Source of the DNA: Thermococcus radiotolerans
GTDB taxonomy: Archaea; Methanobacteriota_B; Thermococci; Thermococcales; Thermococcaceae
Assembly: GCF_002214565.1 (NCBI RefSeq)
Contig: NZ_CP015106.1
Location: 1,612,001-1,676,000 of the forward strand
DNA length: 64,000 nucleotides
Direction: 5' to 3'
In this document: positions 1 through 8,566 of the stretch, piece after piece
How the letters are laid out: each line of letters starts with the position of its first letter
Numbering within the stretch: the first letter of the stretch is position 1
Made by a program: the position numbers and the translations under genes
Notes under the pieces: model-generated
The model's input: the letters and a program-made list of their open reading frames with translations, nothing else
Databases searched by the model: none
What the model was told of the DNA's origin: nothing

Positions 1-43
1 TTGGAAAACCTAATAAGGTTTGGTCCCAACGCCGGTGTGGAAA

Positions 44-70
44 GGTTTAAATATTGTGTGCATATGCACA
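44..70 (+). promoter_or_regulatory. Promoter and palindromic operator of the CDF exporter gene
   Basis: A TATA box (TTTAAATA, about 45-52) preceded by purines is followed at 57-70 by the perfect 14-bp palindrome TGTGCATATGCACA. An archaeal start site about 25 bases past the TATA box would fall near 73-76, so the palindrome lies between TATA box and start site, where a repressor would block polymerase. That a metal sensor binds it is inference from the gene downstream. Confidence 0.5.
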
Positions 71-86
71 AAATTGTGGTGGTACC

Positions 87-947
87 GTGGAGGAGATATA
101 CAGACCTATATGGGTCAGCATCGTTGGCAACGTCCTTCTCGCTGTCCTCAAGCTAACCGTGGGTTTTCTGTATTCGAGCATAGCCCTCATATCCGACGGC
201 GTTCACTCGCTGAGCGACGTTGTCACGAGCGTCATCGGCTACGCGGGAATAAAAATCTCCTCGAAGCCACCCGATAAAAGCCACCCCTTCGGCCACTCAC
301 GGTTTGAACCCCTGGTGGCCTTTCTAATCGGGGAGGCGCTGGTGATAGTGGCCTACGAGATAGGCCGCGATGCGGTCTACAGAATCATCCATGGGGGGAG
401 GATAGAGGTAACTTCAACAATGCTTGCGGTTACGGTGATTTCAATCCTAGCGAAGGAGTTCATGTTCCGCTACTCCGTTCACGTTGGAAAAAGGCTCAAC
501 AGCCAGATACTTGTTGCGGATGCATACCATCACAGGAGCGACGCCCTGAGCAGCGTTGCGGTTCTTATCGGCCTCGGTACCCAGAGACTCGGCTTTCAGT
601 ACGGCGATTCTCTTGCGGGCCTCGTGGTTGCACTATTCCTACTGAAGGTTTCCCTGGATATAATCCTCGAGAACGTCGGCTATCTGACTGGCCAGGCACC
701 GCCTTTTGAGATATGCGAGGAGATAAAGAATCGTGCGTTGGGCGTTCCCAACGTTCTCGGCGTCCACGACCTCCGCGCCCACTACGTTGGCAGCAGACTT
801 CACGTCGAGCTCCACATAGAAGTTCCCCCAGAACTCACGCTGAAAGAGGCCCACGACATCAGTGAGGAGGTTAAGAAGCGGATAGAGGAAATCCCCGAGG
901 TGGAGGTCGCCTTCGTTCACGTGGACATAAAGGGGGTCACCGAATAA
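87..947 (+). CDS. Cation diffusion facilitator (CDF) family metal exporter
   Basis: Membrane antiporter of 286 residues expected to export divalent metal ions (Zn, Fe or Mn class) against protons. Seen: several hydrophobic helices in the first 200 residues; the helix 2 signature SDGVHSLSD; HPFGHSRFEP after helix 2; the helix 5 signature DAYHHRSDALSS, whose His and Asp are the usual metal ligands; and a C-terminal cytoplasmic domain with His-containing strands (VHDLRAHY, HVELHIEV). I chose GTG at 87, which has GGTGG a few bases upstream and lies just past the predicted transcript start; an in-frame TTG at 54 sits on the TATA box. Its 3' end overlaps the convergent decarboxylase gene by 11 bases. 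Which metal it moves cannot be told from sequence. Confidence 0.9.
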   Translation: MEEIYRPIWVSIVGNVLLAVLKLTVGFLYSSIALISDGVHSLSDVVTSVIGYAGIKISSKPPDKSHPFGHSRFEPLVAFLIGEALVIVAYEIGRDAVYRIIHGGRIEVTSTMLAVTVISILAKEFMFRYSVHVGKRLNSQILVADAYHHRSDALSSVAVLIGLGTQRLGFQYGDSLAGLVVALFLLKVSLDIILENVGYLTGQAPPFEICEEIKNRALGVPNVLGVHDLRAHYVGSRLHVELHIEVPPELTLKEAHDISEEVKKRIEEIPEVEVAFVHVDIKGVTE

Positions 948-2085
948 CTTCCCTCAAATCCCTCAGAAAAGCCTCCAGGTGCTCCCTCTTCACGTGGGGC
1001 ATCATGACGATTCTGATGTAGCCCCTGTGGGCGCTTATGCCCCAGCCGCGCCTCTTCAGTTCCTCCTCGACTTCCTCAAGATTCTCGGTTCCGAAGGACA
1101 CTATGTTGAGAACCGGTTCGCGGATGAGGTAAACGCCGGGAATCCGCTTCAATTCGGAGGCGAACCATCTGCTCAGCTCCATCGCGTTCCTGACGACCTC
1201 AGTGTAGCCCTCGAAGCCGAGGTGTTTTATCATCGCCCACACGGCTAAAGCGCTTGCACCCGGTCGGGTCCCTGTTATCGTGGCCTGCCACACCTTTCCA
1301 CCGGCCAGATACGGCGCCGGAACGCTTATCGCCTCTAGAAACTTCTTCTCCCTGAAGATTATTCCTCCCGCGGGGATCGGAACCATCCCCATCTTGTGGG
1401 GGTCGATGGTTACGCTCTTCACGCCCTTCAGCCTGAAGTCGAAGTCCGGAATCTCGTAGCCTAAAGCTTTTGCGAAGGGTATCACGAAGCCTCCGAAGGC
1501 GGCATCCACGTGAAGGGGAAGGCCGTAGTCCAGAGCCAGGTCGCTTAGGGCCGGGATGTCGTCCACAACGCCGAGGCCCGTTGTGCCGGCTATTCCAACT
1601 ATCCCAATCGTGTTGTCGGTAATCCTATCCTCGACGTTCCTAACGTTGACGGAATAATCCGGATTCAGCTCCGCCCAGACGAGCTTAACGCCGAGCATCT
1701 CGCTCGCCTTCAGGAACGAGAAGTGGGCGCTCTCGGGCAGAATGAGCTCAGGTTTCTCGACGCCCGCCATGTTCCGGAAGGCCCTCACGGCCAGGATATT
1801 GGCCTCGGTTCCGCCAGAAACTATGTGCCCGTAGCCCCTCTCCAGGCCGAGCAGGTTTGAAAGCATTCCGATGGCCTCTTCCTCGACCTTCTGGCTTCCG
1901 ACGTGCAACCCAGGGTCGCCTAGGTTTCTGTCAATGTAGCGCCGGACGACTTCGAGGGCGAAGGGATGGGGGTATGTGCACATCGAACCGAGTATCCTCC
2001 CCGAATCAAAGGTAAGATCGGGGGCCGTTTTTTCCTCAAGCTCCACCAGAACCTCTTCCTCGCTCGCGCCTCTCCTCGGGAACAT
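937..2085 (-). CDS. mfnA: L-tyrosine/L-aspartate decarboxylase (MfnA family)
   Basis: PLP-dependent group II decarboxylase, 382 residues, the usual archaeal MfnA length. Seen: SGGTEANILA (about 90-99) for the phosphate end of PLP, HVDAAFGGF (about 192-200) with the Asp that pairs with the pyridine nitrogen, and DPHKMGM with the Schiff-base Lys at about 231. In methanogens MfnA makes tyramine for methanofuran; Thermococcales lack methanofuran, and their homologues have been linked to aspartate decarboxylation giving beta-alanine for CoA, which I take as the likelier role. The ATG at 2085 has GGTGAGAGG directly upstream. A TATA box (CTTAAATTC) overlaps the end of the antiporter gene behind it, so it has its own promoter. 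Confidence 0.9.
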   Translation of the reverse strand: MFPRRGASEEEVLVELEEKTAPDLTFDSGRILGSMCTYPHPFALEVVRRYIDRNLGDPGLHVGSQKVEEEAIGMLSNLLGLERGYGHIVSGGTEANILAVRAFRNMAGVEKPELILPESAHFSFLKASEMLGVKLVWAELNPDYSVNVRNVEDRITDNTIGIVGIAGTTGLGVVDDIPALSDLALDYGLPLHVDAAFGGFVIPFAKALGYEIPDFDFRLKGVKSVTIDPHKMGMVPIPAGGIIFREKKFLEAISVPAPYLAGGKVWQATITGTRPGASALAVWAMIKHLGFEGYTEVVRNAMELSRWFASELKRIPGVYLIREPVLNIVSFGTENLEEVEEELKRRGWGISAHRGYIRIVMMPHVKREHLEAFLRDLREVIR

Positions 2086-2122
2086 CCTCTCACCAGCCTG
2101 GCACTAGTCGTCCGGTATGAAT

Positions 2123-3298
2123 TTAAGCTTTTGCCCTTTTGATGTAGGTCTTAAAGAACAGCGGCGTCGTCAGTGCAGTCAGCATCGAGACCACTATGAC
2201 GCTGGCGAAGAGGACCTGGTCTATCAGGCCCGTCGTGAGGCCGAAGGTGAGTATGGCCAGCTCCAGGCTTCCCCTTCCGCCCATTCCGATTCCCACGAGG
2301 ATTGAGTCCTTCCAGCCGAGGTCGAAGAGCCTGCTCCCCAGACCGCAGCCGAGGAGCTTTCCGAGGACGGCGGCTATGTAGAGGGCCGCTATGAGGGCCA
2401 GGCTTATGCTCGCCAGCGGCGGGTTGAACATCAGGCCTACGTAGATAAAGAACAGCGGTATGAAGAACTCGGTGAGGACCACCTGGAGGTCTTCGATCAG
2501 CTCGTTCAGTTTTATCCTCGTGACCACGAGCGGGTCCTTCCTCTCGCGGAGTCTGCTTATCGTGAGTCCCGCCAGGTAAGCGCCGATTATCTGGTTCAGG
2601 CCGACCTTCTCAGCTATGATGGCGAGGGCGAAGGTGAGGATGAGCGTGAAGGTGAAGAAGACGTTCAGGTTCCGGACGATCGAGTAGAACCACTTCGCCC
2701 TCTTGAAGACGTACTCCGAGATGAGAAGTGTGGCAGCTATGAAGGCGAATATCTTGACGGTCAGGATTCCGAAGGAGAGGGCATCCAGGCTTCCACCGGC
2801 CATCGCGGTTATGATGCCTATCAGGTAGACGGCCATTATGTCGTCGGCGAATGCCGCGCCCATGAGGATCGATGAGACCTCCCTCTTAACGCGCTCCTTA
2901 ACGAGGATCCCGCTCGTGACCTCTATCGCGGTATTTCCAAGGGTTATTCCCACGAAGATGGCTGCCGTTGTTCCCTTGCCGAAGTACTCGACTGTTAGGA
3001 ACCCCAGGATGAACGAGGCGGCAACTCCCAGGCTGGCCACGACGATGGCCTTCTTGGTATTCTGAGCTATCGCCGAGAAGTTGCTGGTGAGTCCCATGTA
3101 GAGCATCATCATTATCAGGCCGAACCTTGCCAGAACGCCCAGCTCTTCGGTTGGCTCTATGAGGCCCAGGACGAAGGGACCGAGGAGTATTCCCGTCAGC
3201 ACGTGGGCTATTATCGGGTGTATCTCGACCTTTTCGAAGAGCCACTCGATGCTCTTCGCAACCACCAGGAGAATTGCCAGGGCCAGCAGGAAGTCCAC
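2123..3298 (-). CDS. Kef-type Na+/H+ or K+/H+ antiporter (CPA2 family)
   Basis: Integral membrane protein of 391 residues with about 12 hydrophobic helices and no cytoplasmic RCK/TrkA domain. Typical CPA2 features: an N-terminal half with HVLTGILLGPFVLGL, a helix with the acidic pair AAFADDIMAVYLIG, and the repeat-2 stretch NQIIGAYLAGLTISRL. It exchanges protons for sodium or potassium. The start is GTG at 3298, with GGAGGGG a few bases upstream; an ATG two bases away is out of frame. The stop of the preceding DUF131 gene is two bases from this start, so the two are translated from one mRNA. Two further paralogues stand in tandem at 12.0-14.3 kb. Confidence 0.85.
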   Translation of the reverse strand: MDFLLALAILLVVAKSIEWLFEKVEIHPIIAHVLTGILLGPFVLGLIEPTEELGVLARFGLIMMMLYMGLTSNFSAIAQNTKKAIVVASLGVAASFILGFLTVEYFGKGTTAAIFVGITLGNTAIEVTSGILVKERVKREVSSILMGAAFADDIMAVYLIGIITAMAGGSLDALSFGILTVKIFAFIAATLLISEYVFKRAKWFYSIVRNLNVFFTFTLILTFALAIIAEKVGLNQIIGAYLAGLTISRLRERKDPLVVTRIKLNELIEDLQVVLTEFFIPLFFIYVGLMFNPPLASISLALIAALYIAAVLGKLLGCGLGSRLFDLGWKDSILVGIGMGGRGSLELAILTFGLTTGLIDQVLFASVIVVSMLTALTTPLFFKTYIKRAKA

Positions 3299-3299
3299 G

Positions 3300-3551
3300 T
3301 CATCCCCTCCTCGCGAGTAGAGCCCCTATCACCCAGAGCGCCATGAGAATTATCGCCAGTATCATGGCTATTCCTGCGGCACCCCTGCTCGTTCCGAAGA
3401 CTATCGGTATCGGTCCTATCATTATAACCCCGCCGCTCTCCACCTCACCTTCGCCGCCGAGGGCCGAGATGGCGGTTCCAATAAAGACTAGCAAGAATCC
3501 GAGCATTATCATTCCCATGCCCGTCATTATGAGCAGGCTTCCCTTGTCCAT
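3300..3551 (-). CDS. Small two-helix membrane protein, DUF131 (TIGR00304) type
   Basis: 83-residue membrane protein with two long hydrophobic segments (about 7-32 and 58-80) joined by a Gly/Glu-rich linker containing GPIPIVFGTS, the hallmark of the DUF131/TIGR00304 family. Function unknown. It is the first gene of a minus-strand unit with the antiporter, so a helper role for that transporter is possible but unproven. A TATA-like TTTTAAAAG lies about 25 bases upstream of the ATG and no clear ribosome binding site is seen, so the mRNA may be nearly leaderless. It shares a 70-base divergent promoter region with the HAD phosphatase gene. Confidence 0.75.
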   Translation of the reverse strand: MDKGSLLIMTGMGMIMLGFLLVFIGTAISALGGEGEVESGGVIMIGPIPIVFGTSRGAAGIAMILAIILMALWVIGALLARRG

Positions 3552-3624
3552 ACGTTGGAGACTTTCCCGTCATCTTTTAAAACTTAACCCAAAGGATTTA
3601 AATCCCGGGGAGGGATTCTCTAAT

Positions 3625-4323
3625 ATGCTCGTGCTCGTTGACCTCGACGATACCCTGTGCAACACGTGGGAGGCCGGGAAGTATACGATACTCCGTCTCA
3701 TACCCTTTCTGCTGAAACGGAGGAAGTTTAAGGCTTTCTTCTACATACTCACCGCCCGCTACCGCGAGCTGGAGCAGTCGCGTGAGTTCCACATGATGGA
3801 CCTGGATAAAATCGTGGAGAACCTCCTGGAGAAGGTCTACGCCAAAATCTCTCCCAAGGAGCTTGAGGAGATGCAGGAGCTCATAGACAGGGTGTTCTTC
3901 TCTAACCTTCGGCTCTTCCCGGACGCGGTGCCTTTCCTTGAGGCGCTGAAACGCATGGGTGCCAAGGTGGTCCTCGTGACAGACTCCTCGACCCGGTGGC
4001 AGAGAAAGAAGCTCGAATACCTTGGCATAAAGGACTACTTCGACGCCCTCATAATAAGCGGCGAGACCGGCCACAGCAAGCTCGACCCCCACAACTTCCG
4101 CCTGGCCAGGCGGCTCTTTCCGCACGAGGACGAGGTTTATATGGTGGGCGACCGGGACGATACCGACATGAGGGGCGGGAAGGAGATAGGCGCGACCACG
4201 ATACTCGTTGGCAGGGGATACTTCAAGGGGAGGCGCCCCAAGCACGCGGACTACGTGGTAAGGAACCTTATAGAGGCGCTGGAGGTGATAAGGAATGAGC
4301 ATGAAAAGCGAGCTGAAGCGTAA
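3625..4323 (+). CDS. HAD-superfamily hydrolase (probable phosphatase)
   Basis: 232-residue HAD hydrolase. Motif I is DLDDTLCNTWE at residues 6-16 with the nucleophile Asp and the acid Asp two residues on; motif II is VLVTDSSTRW; motif III Lys is in HSKLDPHNF; motif IV is GDRDDTDMRGG. These place it with small-molecule phosphatases of the phosphoglycolate phosphatase-like group; the substrate is unknown. The ATG at 3625 has GGGGAGGG upstream and begins exactly before motif I. Upstream in-frame codons read through the neighbour's gene on the other strand and are not a real N-terminus. It overlaps the next gene by 29 bases. Confidence 0.85.
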   Translation: MLVLVDLDDTLCNTWEAGKYTILRLIPFLLKRRKFKAFFYILTARYRELEQSREFHMMDLDKIVENLLEKVYAKISPKELEEMQELIDRVFFSNLRLFPDAVPFLEALKRMGAKVVLVTDSSTRWQRKKLEYLGIKDYFDALIISGETGHSKLDPHNFRLARRLFPHEDEVYMVGDRDDTDMRGGKEIGATTILVGRGYFKGRRPKHADYVVRNLIEALEVIRNEHEKRAEA

Positions 4324-4948
4324 GTCCCTCCACCTCACAGGCCTGCTGGTTCCGGTCTCTTACCTGCTCTTCGGGCGGGACCTCACGCTCACGTTCATTG
4401 GCCTGGCGTTCTTCATCTTCGTTGTGCTCGAACCCTTCAGGATAATCGAGGAGCTGAGGGACAACATAAAGAGGAGGCTCAAGATATACGTGGACAACGA
4501 CGTCATGGAGCGCATGGAGGTTCTCGAGAAGCAGATCGACGAGATAACCAGGAGCCACGAGCGCTATCGCGTGGCGGCGCACATATACTTTGCCGCGGCG
4601 GCCTTCATAGTGGTCTACTTTTTCCCAGCCGAGATAGCCATCGGCGCCATCACTGTCGCCACGGTGGGGGATGCCCTGGCAGCTATAATCGGGAAATCCC
4701 TGGGCAGGCACCGATTCAGCAACGGAAAGAGCCTCGAGGGGAGTCTTGCCTACTTCATCTCCGGCGTGCTCATCTTGTACCCCCTGGTCGGTCCCCTTCT
4801 GGCGGTTATAGGCTCGTTAACAGGGGCACTGGTTGAGCTCTACGGTTTGCCCCCAGGATCAAATCCCACCAACCAGCTGGACGATAACTTCTCCAATCAG
4901 CTGGCGATAGCGGTAGCACTGTACCTTGCGGGCTTTATTCCCGTTTAA
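4295..4948 (+). CDS. Dolichol kinase-like CTP-dependent lipid kinase
   Basis: 217-residue membrane protein of the SEC59/DGK1/VTE5 family, which phosphorylates polyprenols, diacylglycerol or phytol with CTP. Seen: the N-terminal basic stretch KRKSLHLTGL, about six hydrophobic helices, and the family signature TVATVGDALAAIIGKSLGRH followed by GKSLEGSLAYF. In archaea a dolichol kinase would feed the lipid-linked sugar carriers for N-glycosylation; that role is inferred. ATG at 4295 follows GGAGGTGAT at good spacing, inside the end of the HAD gene, so the two are translationally coupled. The HAD protein might act on the same phospholipid pathway, but only the coupling suggests this. Confidence 0.8.
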   Translation: MSMKSELKRKSLHLTGLLVPVSYLLFGRDLTLTFIGLAFFIFVVLEPFRIIEELRDNIKRRLKIYVDNDVMERMEVLEKQIDEITRSHERYRVAAHIYFAAAAFIVVYFFPAEIAIGAITVATVGDALAAIIGKSLGRHRFSNGKSLEGSLAYFISGVLILYPLVGPLLAVIGSLTGALVELYGLPPGSNPTNQLDDNFSNQLAIAVALYLAGFIPV

Positions 4949-4958
4949 CTTTTTAAGT

Positions 4959-5024
4959 AGTCACTTCGAGTGATATCAAGAAAAAGGTTTATATGCTTTT
5001 CTTTCCATATCACTGCTAGTGATA
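4959..5024 (+). promoter_or_regulatory. Promoter of 4-alpha-glucanotransferase with a Thermococcales glycolytic motif
   Basis: The TATA box TTTATATG lies at 4988-4995. Downstream, at 5008-5024, is the exact Thermococcales glycolytic motif TATCAC-TGCTA-GTGATA. A second, degenerate copy, AGTCAC-TTCGA-GTGATA, lies upstream of the TATA box at 4959-4975. In Thermococcus this motif is bound by Tgr (TrmBL1 in Pyrococcus), a sugar-responsive regulator: copies downstream of the TATA box repress glycolytic genes, copies upstream activate gluconeogenic ones. The perfect copy sits in the repressing position. Confidence 0.9.
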
Positions 5025-5039
5025 ACAGGGGTGGTTGCC

Positions 5040-6998
5040 ATGGTGAACTTCATATTTGGGATCCATAACCATCAGCCTCTCGGTAACTTCGGCTGGGTCT
5101 TGGAGAGCGCCTACGAGCGCTCCTACCGGCCGTTCATGGAGATACTTGAAGAATACCCGAACATGAAGGTCGCGGTTCACATAAGCGGTCCCCTCCTTGA
5201 GTGGTTGGATGAAAACCGACCGGAGTACATTGACCTTCTCCGCTCCCTCGTGAGGAAGGGACAGCTTGAGATAGTCGTCGCCGGCTTTTATGAACCTGTT
5301 CTGGCGGCGATTCCGAAGGAAGACAGGATAGAGCAGATTAAGCTCCTCAAGGACTTCGCCAAGAAGCTCGGCTACGATTCAAAGGGCGTCTGGCTAACCG
5401 AGCGCGTGTGGCAGCCGGAGCTCGTAAAGAGCCTCCGCCAGGCGGGCATAGAGTACGTGATCGTTGACGATTACCACTTCATGAGTGCCGGGCTGAGCAA
5501 GGAAGAGCTCTTCTGGCCGTACTACACGGAGGACGGGGGGGAGGTTATAGCGGTCTTCCCGATAGACGAGAAGCTGCGCTACCTCATTCCCTTCCGTCCC
5601 GTTGAGAAAACGATAGAGTACCTTCACTCCCTGGAGGACGGCGATGAGAGCAAGGTTGCCGTTTTCCACGACGACGGCGAGAAGTTCGGCGTCTGGCCGG
5701 GCACCTACGAGTGGGTCTATGAGAAGGGCTGGCTCAGGGAGTTCTTCGACCGGATTTCAAGCGATGAGGGGATAGACCTCACCCTTTACTCCGAGTACCT
5801 CTCAAGGTTCAAGCCACGGGGCATAGTCTACCTTCCGATAGCTTCCTACTTCGAGATGAGCGAGTGGTCTCTGCCGGCAGCGCAGGCAAAGCTCTTCGTC
5901 GAGTTCGTCGAAAAACTCAAGGAGCAGGGCCAGTTTGAGAGGTACCGCGTCTTCGTCAGGGGCGGCATCTGGAAGAACTTTTTCCTCAAGTACCCGGAGA
6001 GCAACTACATGCACAAGCGCATGCTCATGGTGAGCAAGCTGGTGAGGGAAAATCCAGAGGCCAGGCGCTTTCTCTTCAGGGCCCAGTGCAACGACGCCTA
6101 CTGGCACGGCGTCTTCGGCGGCGTCTACCTCCCCCACCTCAGGAGGGCCGTCTGGGAGAACCTCATAAAGGCGAACAGCCACGTGAAGATTGGAACCTTC
6201 GTTAGGGACATAGACTTCGACGGACGGGACGAGGTCTTTCTGGAGAACGAAAGCTTCTACGCCGTTTTCAAGCCCGCCTACGGTGGAGCGCTCTTCGAGC
6301 TCAGCTCAAAGAAGAGAGCCCTCAACTACAACGACGTTCTCGCGAGGCGCTGGGAGCACTACCACGAGGTTCCCGAGGCGGCCACTCCAGAGGAAGGCGG
6401 TGACGAGGGCGTTGCAAGCATACACGAGCTGGGCAAGAGAATCCCCGACGAGATAAAGCGTGAAATGGCCTACGATGACCACTTGAGGGCAATCCTCCAA
6501 GACCACTTCCTACATCCCGAGACTACTCTCGATGGGTATCGCCTTGCGAGGTACCTCGAGATGGGCGACTTCGTGAAGGGGGCCTATGACTACGGCACAT
6601 TTGATGGGGGCATCACCCTCTGGCGCAATGGTAGCGTTTCAGGGGGGCCTGCCCGGGTTGAGAAGTCCTTCAGGCTGGGTGAGGATGGCTTCGCGGTGGA
6701 CTATACGGTAAAGAGTGATGTCAAGGCACTGTTCGGCGTTGAGCTTAACTTGGCCGTCCACAGTGTCATGGAAGAGCCAGGGGAGTTCGAGGCGGAAAGC
6801 TTTGAGGTGAACGACCCCTACGGCATCGGAAGGGTAGGGATAGAGCTTGACAGAAAGGCAAAGGTCTGGAAGTACCCGATAAAGACCCTCAGTCAGAGCG
6901 AGGCCGGCTGGGACTTCGTCCAGCAGGGCGTCAGCTACACGGTGCTGTTCCCGGTGGAGGGGGAGCTGAGGTTCAGGCTCTTCTTCCTGGAGCTCTGA
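5040..6998 (+). CDS. 4-alpha-glucanotransferase (GH57)
   Basis: Cytoplasmic GH57 enzyme of 652 residues that transfers maltooligosaccharide units between alpha-1,4-glucans in maltodextrin and starch breakdown. It closely follows the Thermococcus litoralis enzyme. Seen: GIHNHQPLGN at residues 8-17; the nucleophile Glu121 in WLTERVWQP; the acid/base Asp212 in VFHDDGEKFG; and the C-terminal beta-sandwich of this subfamily ending with SQSEAGWDFVQQGV. ATG at 5040 is chosen because an in-frame GTG at 5019 lies inside the operator and the protein then begins MVNFIFG like its relatives. GGGGTGG precedes it. Regulated through the glycolytic motif just upstream. Confidence 0.95.
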   Translation: MVNFIFGIHNHQPLGNFGWVLESAYERSYRPFMEILEEYPNMKVAVHISGPLLEWLDENRPEYIDLLRSLVRKGQLEIVVAGFYEPVLAAIPKEDRIEQIKLLKDFAKKLGYDSKGVWLTERVWQPELVKSLRQAGIEYVIVDDYHFMSAGLSKEELFWPYYTEDGGEVIAVFPIDEKLRYLIPFRPVEKTIEYLHSLEDGDESKVAVFHDDGEKFGVWPGTYEWVYEKGWLREFFDRISSDEGIDLTLYSEYLSRFKPRGIVYLPIASYFEMSEWSLPAAQAKLFVEFVEKLKEQGQFERYRVFVRGGIWKNFFLKYPESNYMHKRMLMVSKLVRENPEARRFLFRAQCNDAYWHGVFGGVYLPHLRRAVWENLIKANSHVKIGTFVRDIDFDGRDEVFLENESFYAVFKPAYGGALFELSSKKRALNYNDVLARRWEHYHEVPEAATPEEGGDEGVASIHELGKRIPDEIKREMAYDDHLRAILQDHFLHPETTLDGYRLARYLEMGDFVKGAYDYGTFDGGITLWRNGSVSGGPARVEKSFRLGEDGFAVDYTVKSDVKALFGVELNLAVHSVMEEPGEFEAESFEVNDPYGIGRVGIELDRKAKVWKYPIKTLSQSEAGWDFVQQGVSYTVLFPVEGELRFRLFFLEL

Positions 6999-7073
6999 CT
7001 TTCCAACTTTCAAATTTTCTTGACTTCCAAAATTGTTTTAAACCCTTTTTACGAACTTGGGTGGGGGATCGTG

Positions 7074-7559
7074 GTGATAGAGGACGCCGCTAAAAACGCC
7101 GTCATTGGACAGATCATCCTCATGTTCTCCGCCCTATTGGGGGTTGTTTTTGGGTTCTTTCTGTGGCTCTTTGGCTTCGGGATGTTCCTCCTCGGTATGA
7201 GCGGTTTCTCGGACGTCTTTGGGGAGCCCAGGATATTCCGCTTCTCCCTCCTGGCGGGTGGTTTGGGCCTTTTCTCCGGGATTCTGCTTCTGAGCGGCCT
7301 GCTTAAGGCCGGCCTCGTGGTTCTGGGAATGACGTACCTCTTCGAGATAGCCGCCAACTACCTCCTCTACGTCGAATCGGGGGTTCCTGCTGTTATATGG
7401 GGCTACGTTCTGATGCTCATCGGCGTGCCGCTTCTCGCCGTTGGAATCGGGGCGCTCCTCATAATAGCCGGGAGGATAATGGTGATCTACGGCTACCACT
7501 CAATCCCCGAGATCTACAGGATAAAGAGAAAAGCCCGGGAGCACGTGGGGCTGGGCTGA
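7074..7559 (+). CDS. Membrane protein of unknown function
   Basis: 161-residue hydrophobic protein with about four membrane helices and a short basic C-terminal tail (RIKRKAREHVGLG). I do not recognise the family. A TATA box (GTTTTAAAC, near 7035) supports its own transcription. Two GTG codons stand side by side at 7071 and 7074 after GGTGGGGGATC; the second has the better spacing. Amino acids encoded further upstream overlap the TATA region and are not part of it. The gene lies between the glucanotransferase and the convergent ttuA gene; the spacing does not suggest an operon with either. Confidence 0.65.
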   Translation: MIEDAAKNAVIGQIILMFSALLGVVFGFFLWLFGFGMFLLGMSGFSDVFGEPRIFRFSLLAGGLGLFSGILLLSGLLKAGLVVLGMTYLFEIAANYLLYVESGVPAVIWGYVLMLIGVPLLAVGIGALLIIAGRIMVIYGYHSIPEIYRIKRKAREHVGLG

Positions 7560-7564
7560 GGACA

Positions 7565-8506
7565 TTATTCCTGTAACTTTTGTCCCTCCCCACTTATCTT
7601 AAACTCCACCGGCTCCTCCAGCCCCCAGAACCGGCAGAACGAGCACACCTCTCCGCTCGATGGCATTCCGCATATCCTGCACTCCCTCAGCTCCGTTTCC
7701 TGGAGCTCGGCCTCGAAAAGCTTCTTTTTTCTTAGGTAACCCTTGACGAAGTTGATTTTGGTGCCTGGTCTCTTTTCCTCCATCTCGTTGAGTATGCCCT
7801 TGTACTCGATGGTCGGTGCCCCAACGGCGTGGGGGCATTCCTCGATGTGGTACTCTATGTCGTTCGCCAGGGCGTAGGCGACGACCTCCCTCTCGGTCAG
7901 CTCGTAGAGTGGCTTTATCTTCTTCACGAGCTTCCCGTTGAACTGCGCTGGAGTTATCGGCCCCTGCTTGGCGAGGTACTGCGTGTTCCAGTTCATCAGG
8001 TTGGCGAAGATGAAGCTCGCCTCGTCGTCGAGGTTGTGCCCTGTGGCGACGGCATCGAAGCCGTTGTCGTAGGCGAACTTGTTGAAGATGTAGCGCTTGG
8101 TCAGCCCGCAGTAGGAGCAGGTCGGTCTTCTCGTCCTCACCTCGCCGATGCCCCTTCCGAGGAGTTCCCTGACGCGGACGATGTGGAGGGGAACGCCGAG
8201 CTTCTCGCACTGCCTTTTGGCGTACTCCTCGCTCTTCTCGGAGTACTCGCCTATCCCCAGGTTTATGTGAAGGCACTCGATGTCGTAGCCGAGCTTCTTG
8301 AGGACGTGGGCGGTGACGGCCGAGTCCTTTCCCCCGCTCACAACGACCAGAATCCTCTCACCGGGCTTTATGAGCTTGTAGCGCTCTATTGTCCGCTTTA
8401 CCTTCCTCTCGAAGTACTCTGTGAAGTGCTCCGGACAGAGGTACATCCTTGGATAGTGGAGCTTGATGAAGGCCGGCCTCTCGCAGAACTTGCATCTCAT
8501 CGGCAT
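7565..8506 (-). CDS. ttuA: tRNA 2-thiolation enzyme TtuA (5-methyluridine-54 2-sulfurtransferase)
   Basis: 313-residue PP-loop ATPase that replaces O2 of m5U54 in the tRNA T-loop with sulfur, raising heat stability. Seen: N-terminal zinc site MRCKFC with a later CPEHF; the PP-loop VVSGGKDSAVTAH; the Cys pair CSYCGL and a later Cys in IEECPHAVG that together hold the 4Fe-4S cluster in this family; and a C-terminal zinc ribbon (CRICG, CSFCRFW). The start is ATG at 8506 with GGTGA five bases upstream; the GTG three codons earlier overlaps that site. A minus-strand TATA element (TTAAATTAATATA) lies near 8541-8553. The 2-thiouridine need fits a hyperthermophile. Confidence 0.92.
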   Translation of the reverse strand: MPMRCKFCERPAFIKLHYPRMYLCPEHFTEYFERKVKRTIERYKLIKPGERILVVVSGGKDSAVTAHVLKKLGYDIECLHINLGIGEYSEKSEEYAKRQCEKLGVPLHIVRVRELLGRGIGEVRTRRPTCSYCGLTKRYIFNKFAYDNGFDAVATGHNLDDEASFIFANLMNWNTQYLAKQGPITPAQFNGKLVKKIKPLYELTEREVVAYALANDIEYHIEECPHAVGAPTIEYKGILNEMEEKRPGTKINFVKGYLRKKKLFEAELQETELRECRICGMPSSGEVCSFCRFWGLEEPVEFKISGEGQKLQE

Positions 8507-8566
8507 CTTGGTCACCGGGTTAAAACGGGAGAGTTCGTTATATTAATTTAACCTTGCAGATTCCGT

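Noticed and set aside
54-86. In-frame TTG start for the CDF exporter
   Set aside because: It lies directly after the TATA box, upstream of the predicted transcript start, and adds residues not typical of the family.
3274-3624. 117-codon N-terminal extension of the HAD hydrolase
   Set aside because: It runs across the DUF131 gene on the other strand; the hydrolase motif I begins right after the ATG at 3625, which has a ribosome binding site.
5019-5039. GTG start of the glucanotransferase at 5019
   Set aside because: It is part of the glycolytic motif; the ATG at 5040 gives the N-terminus of known relatives.
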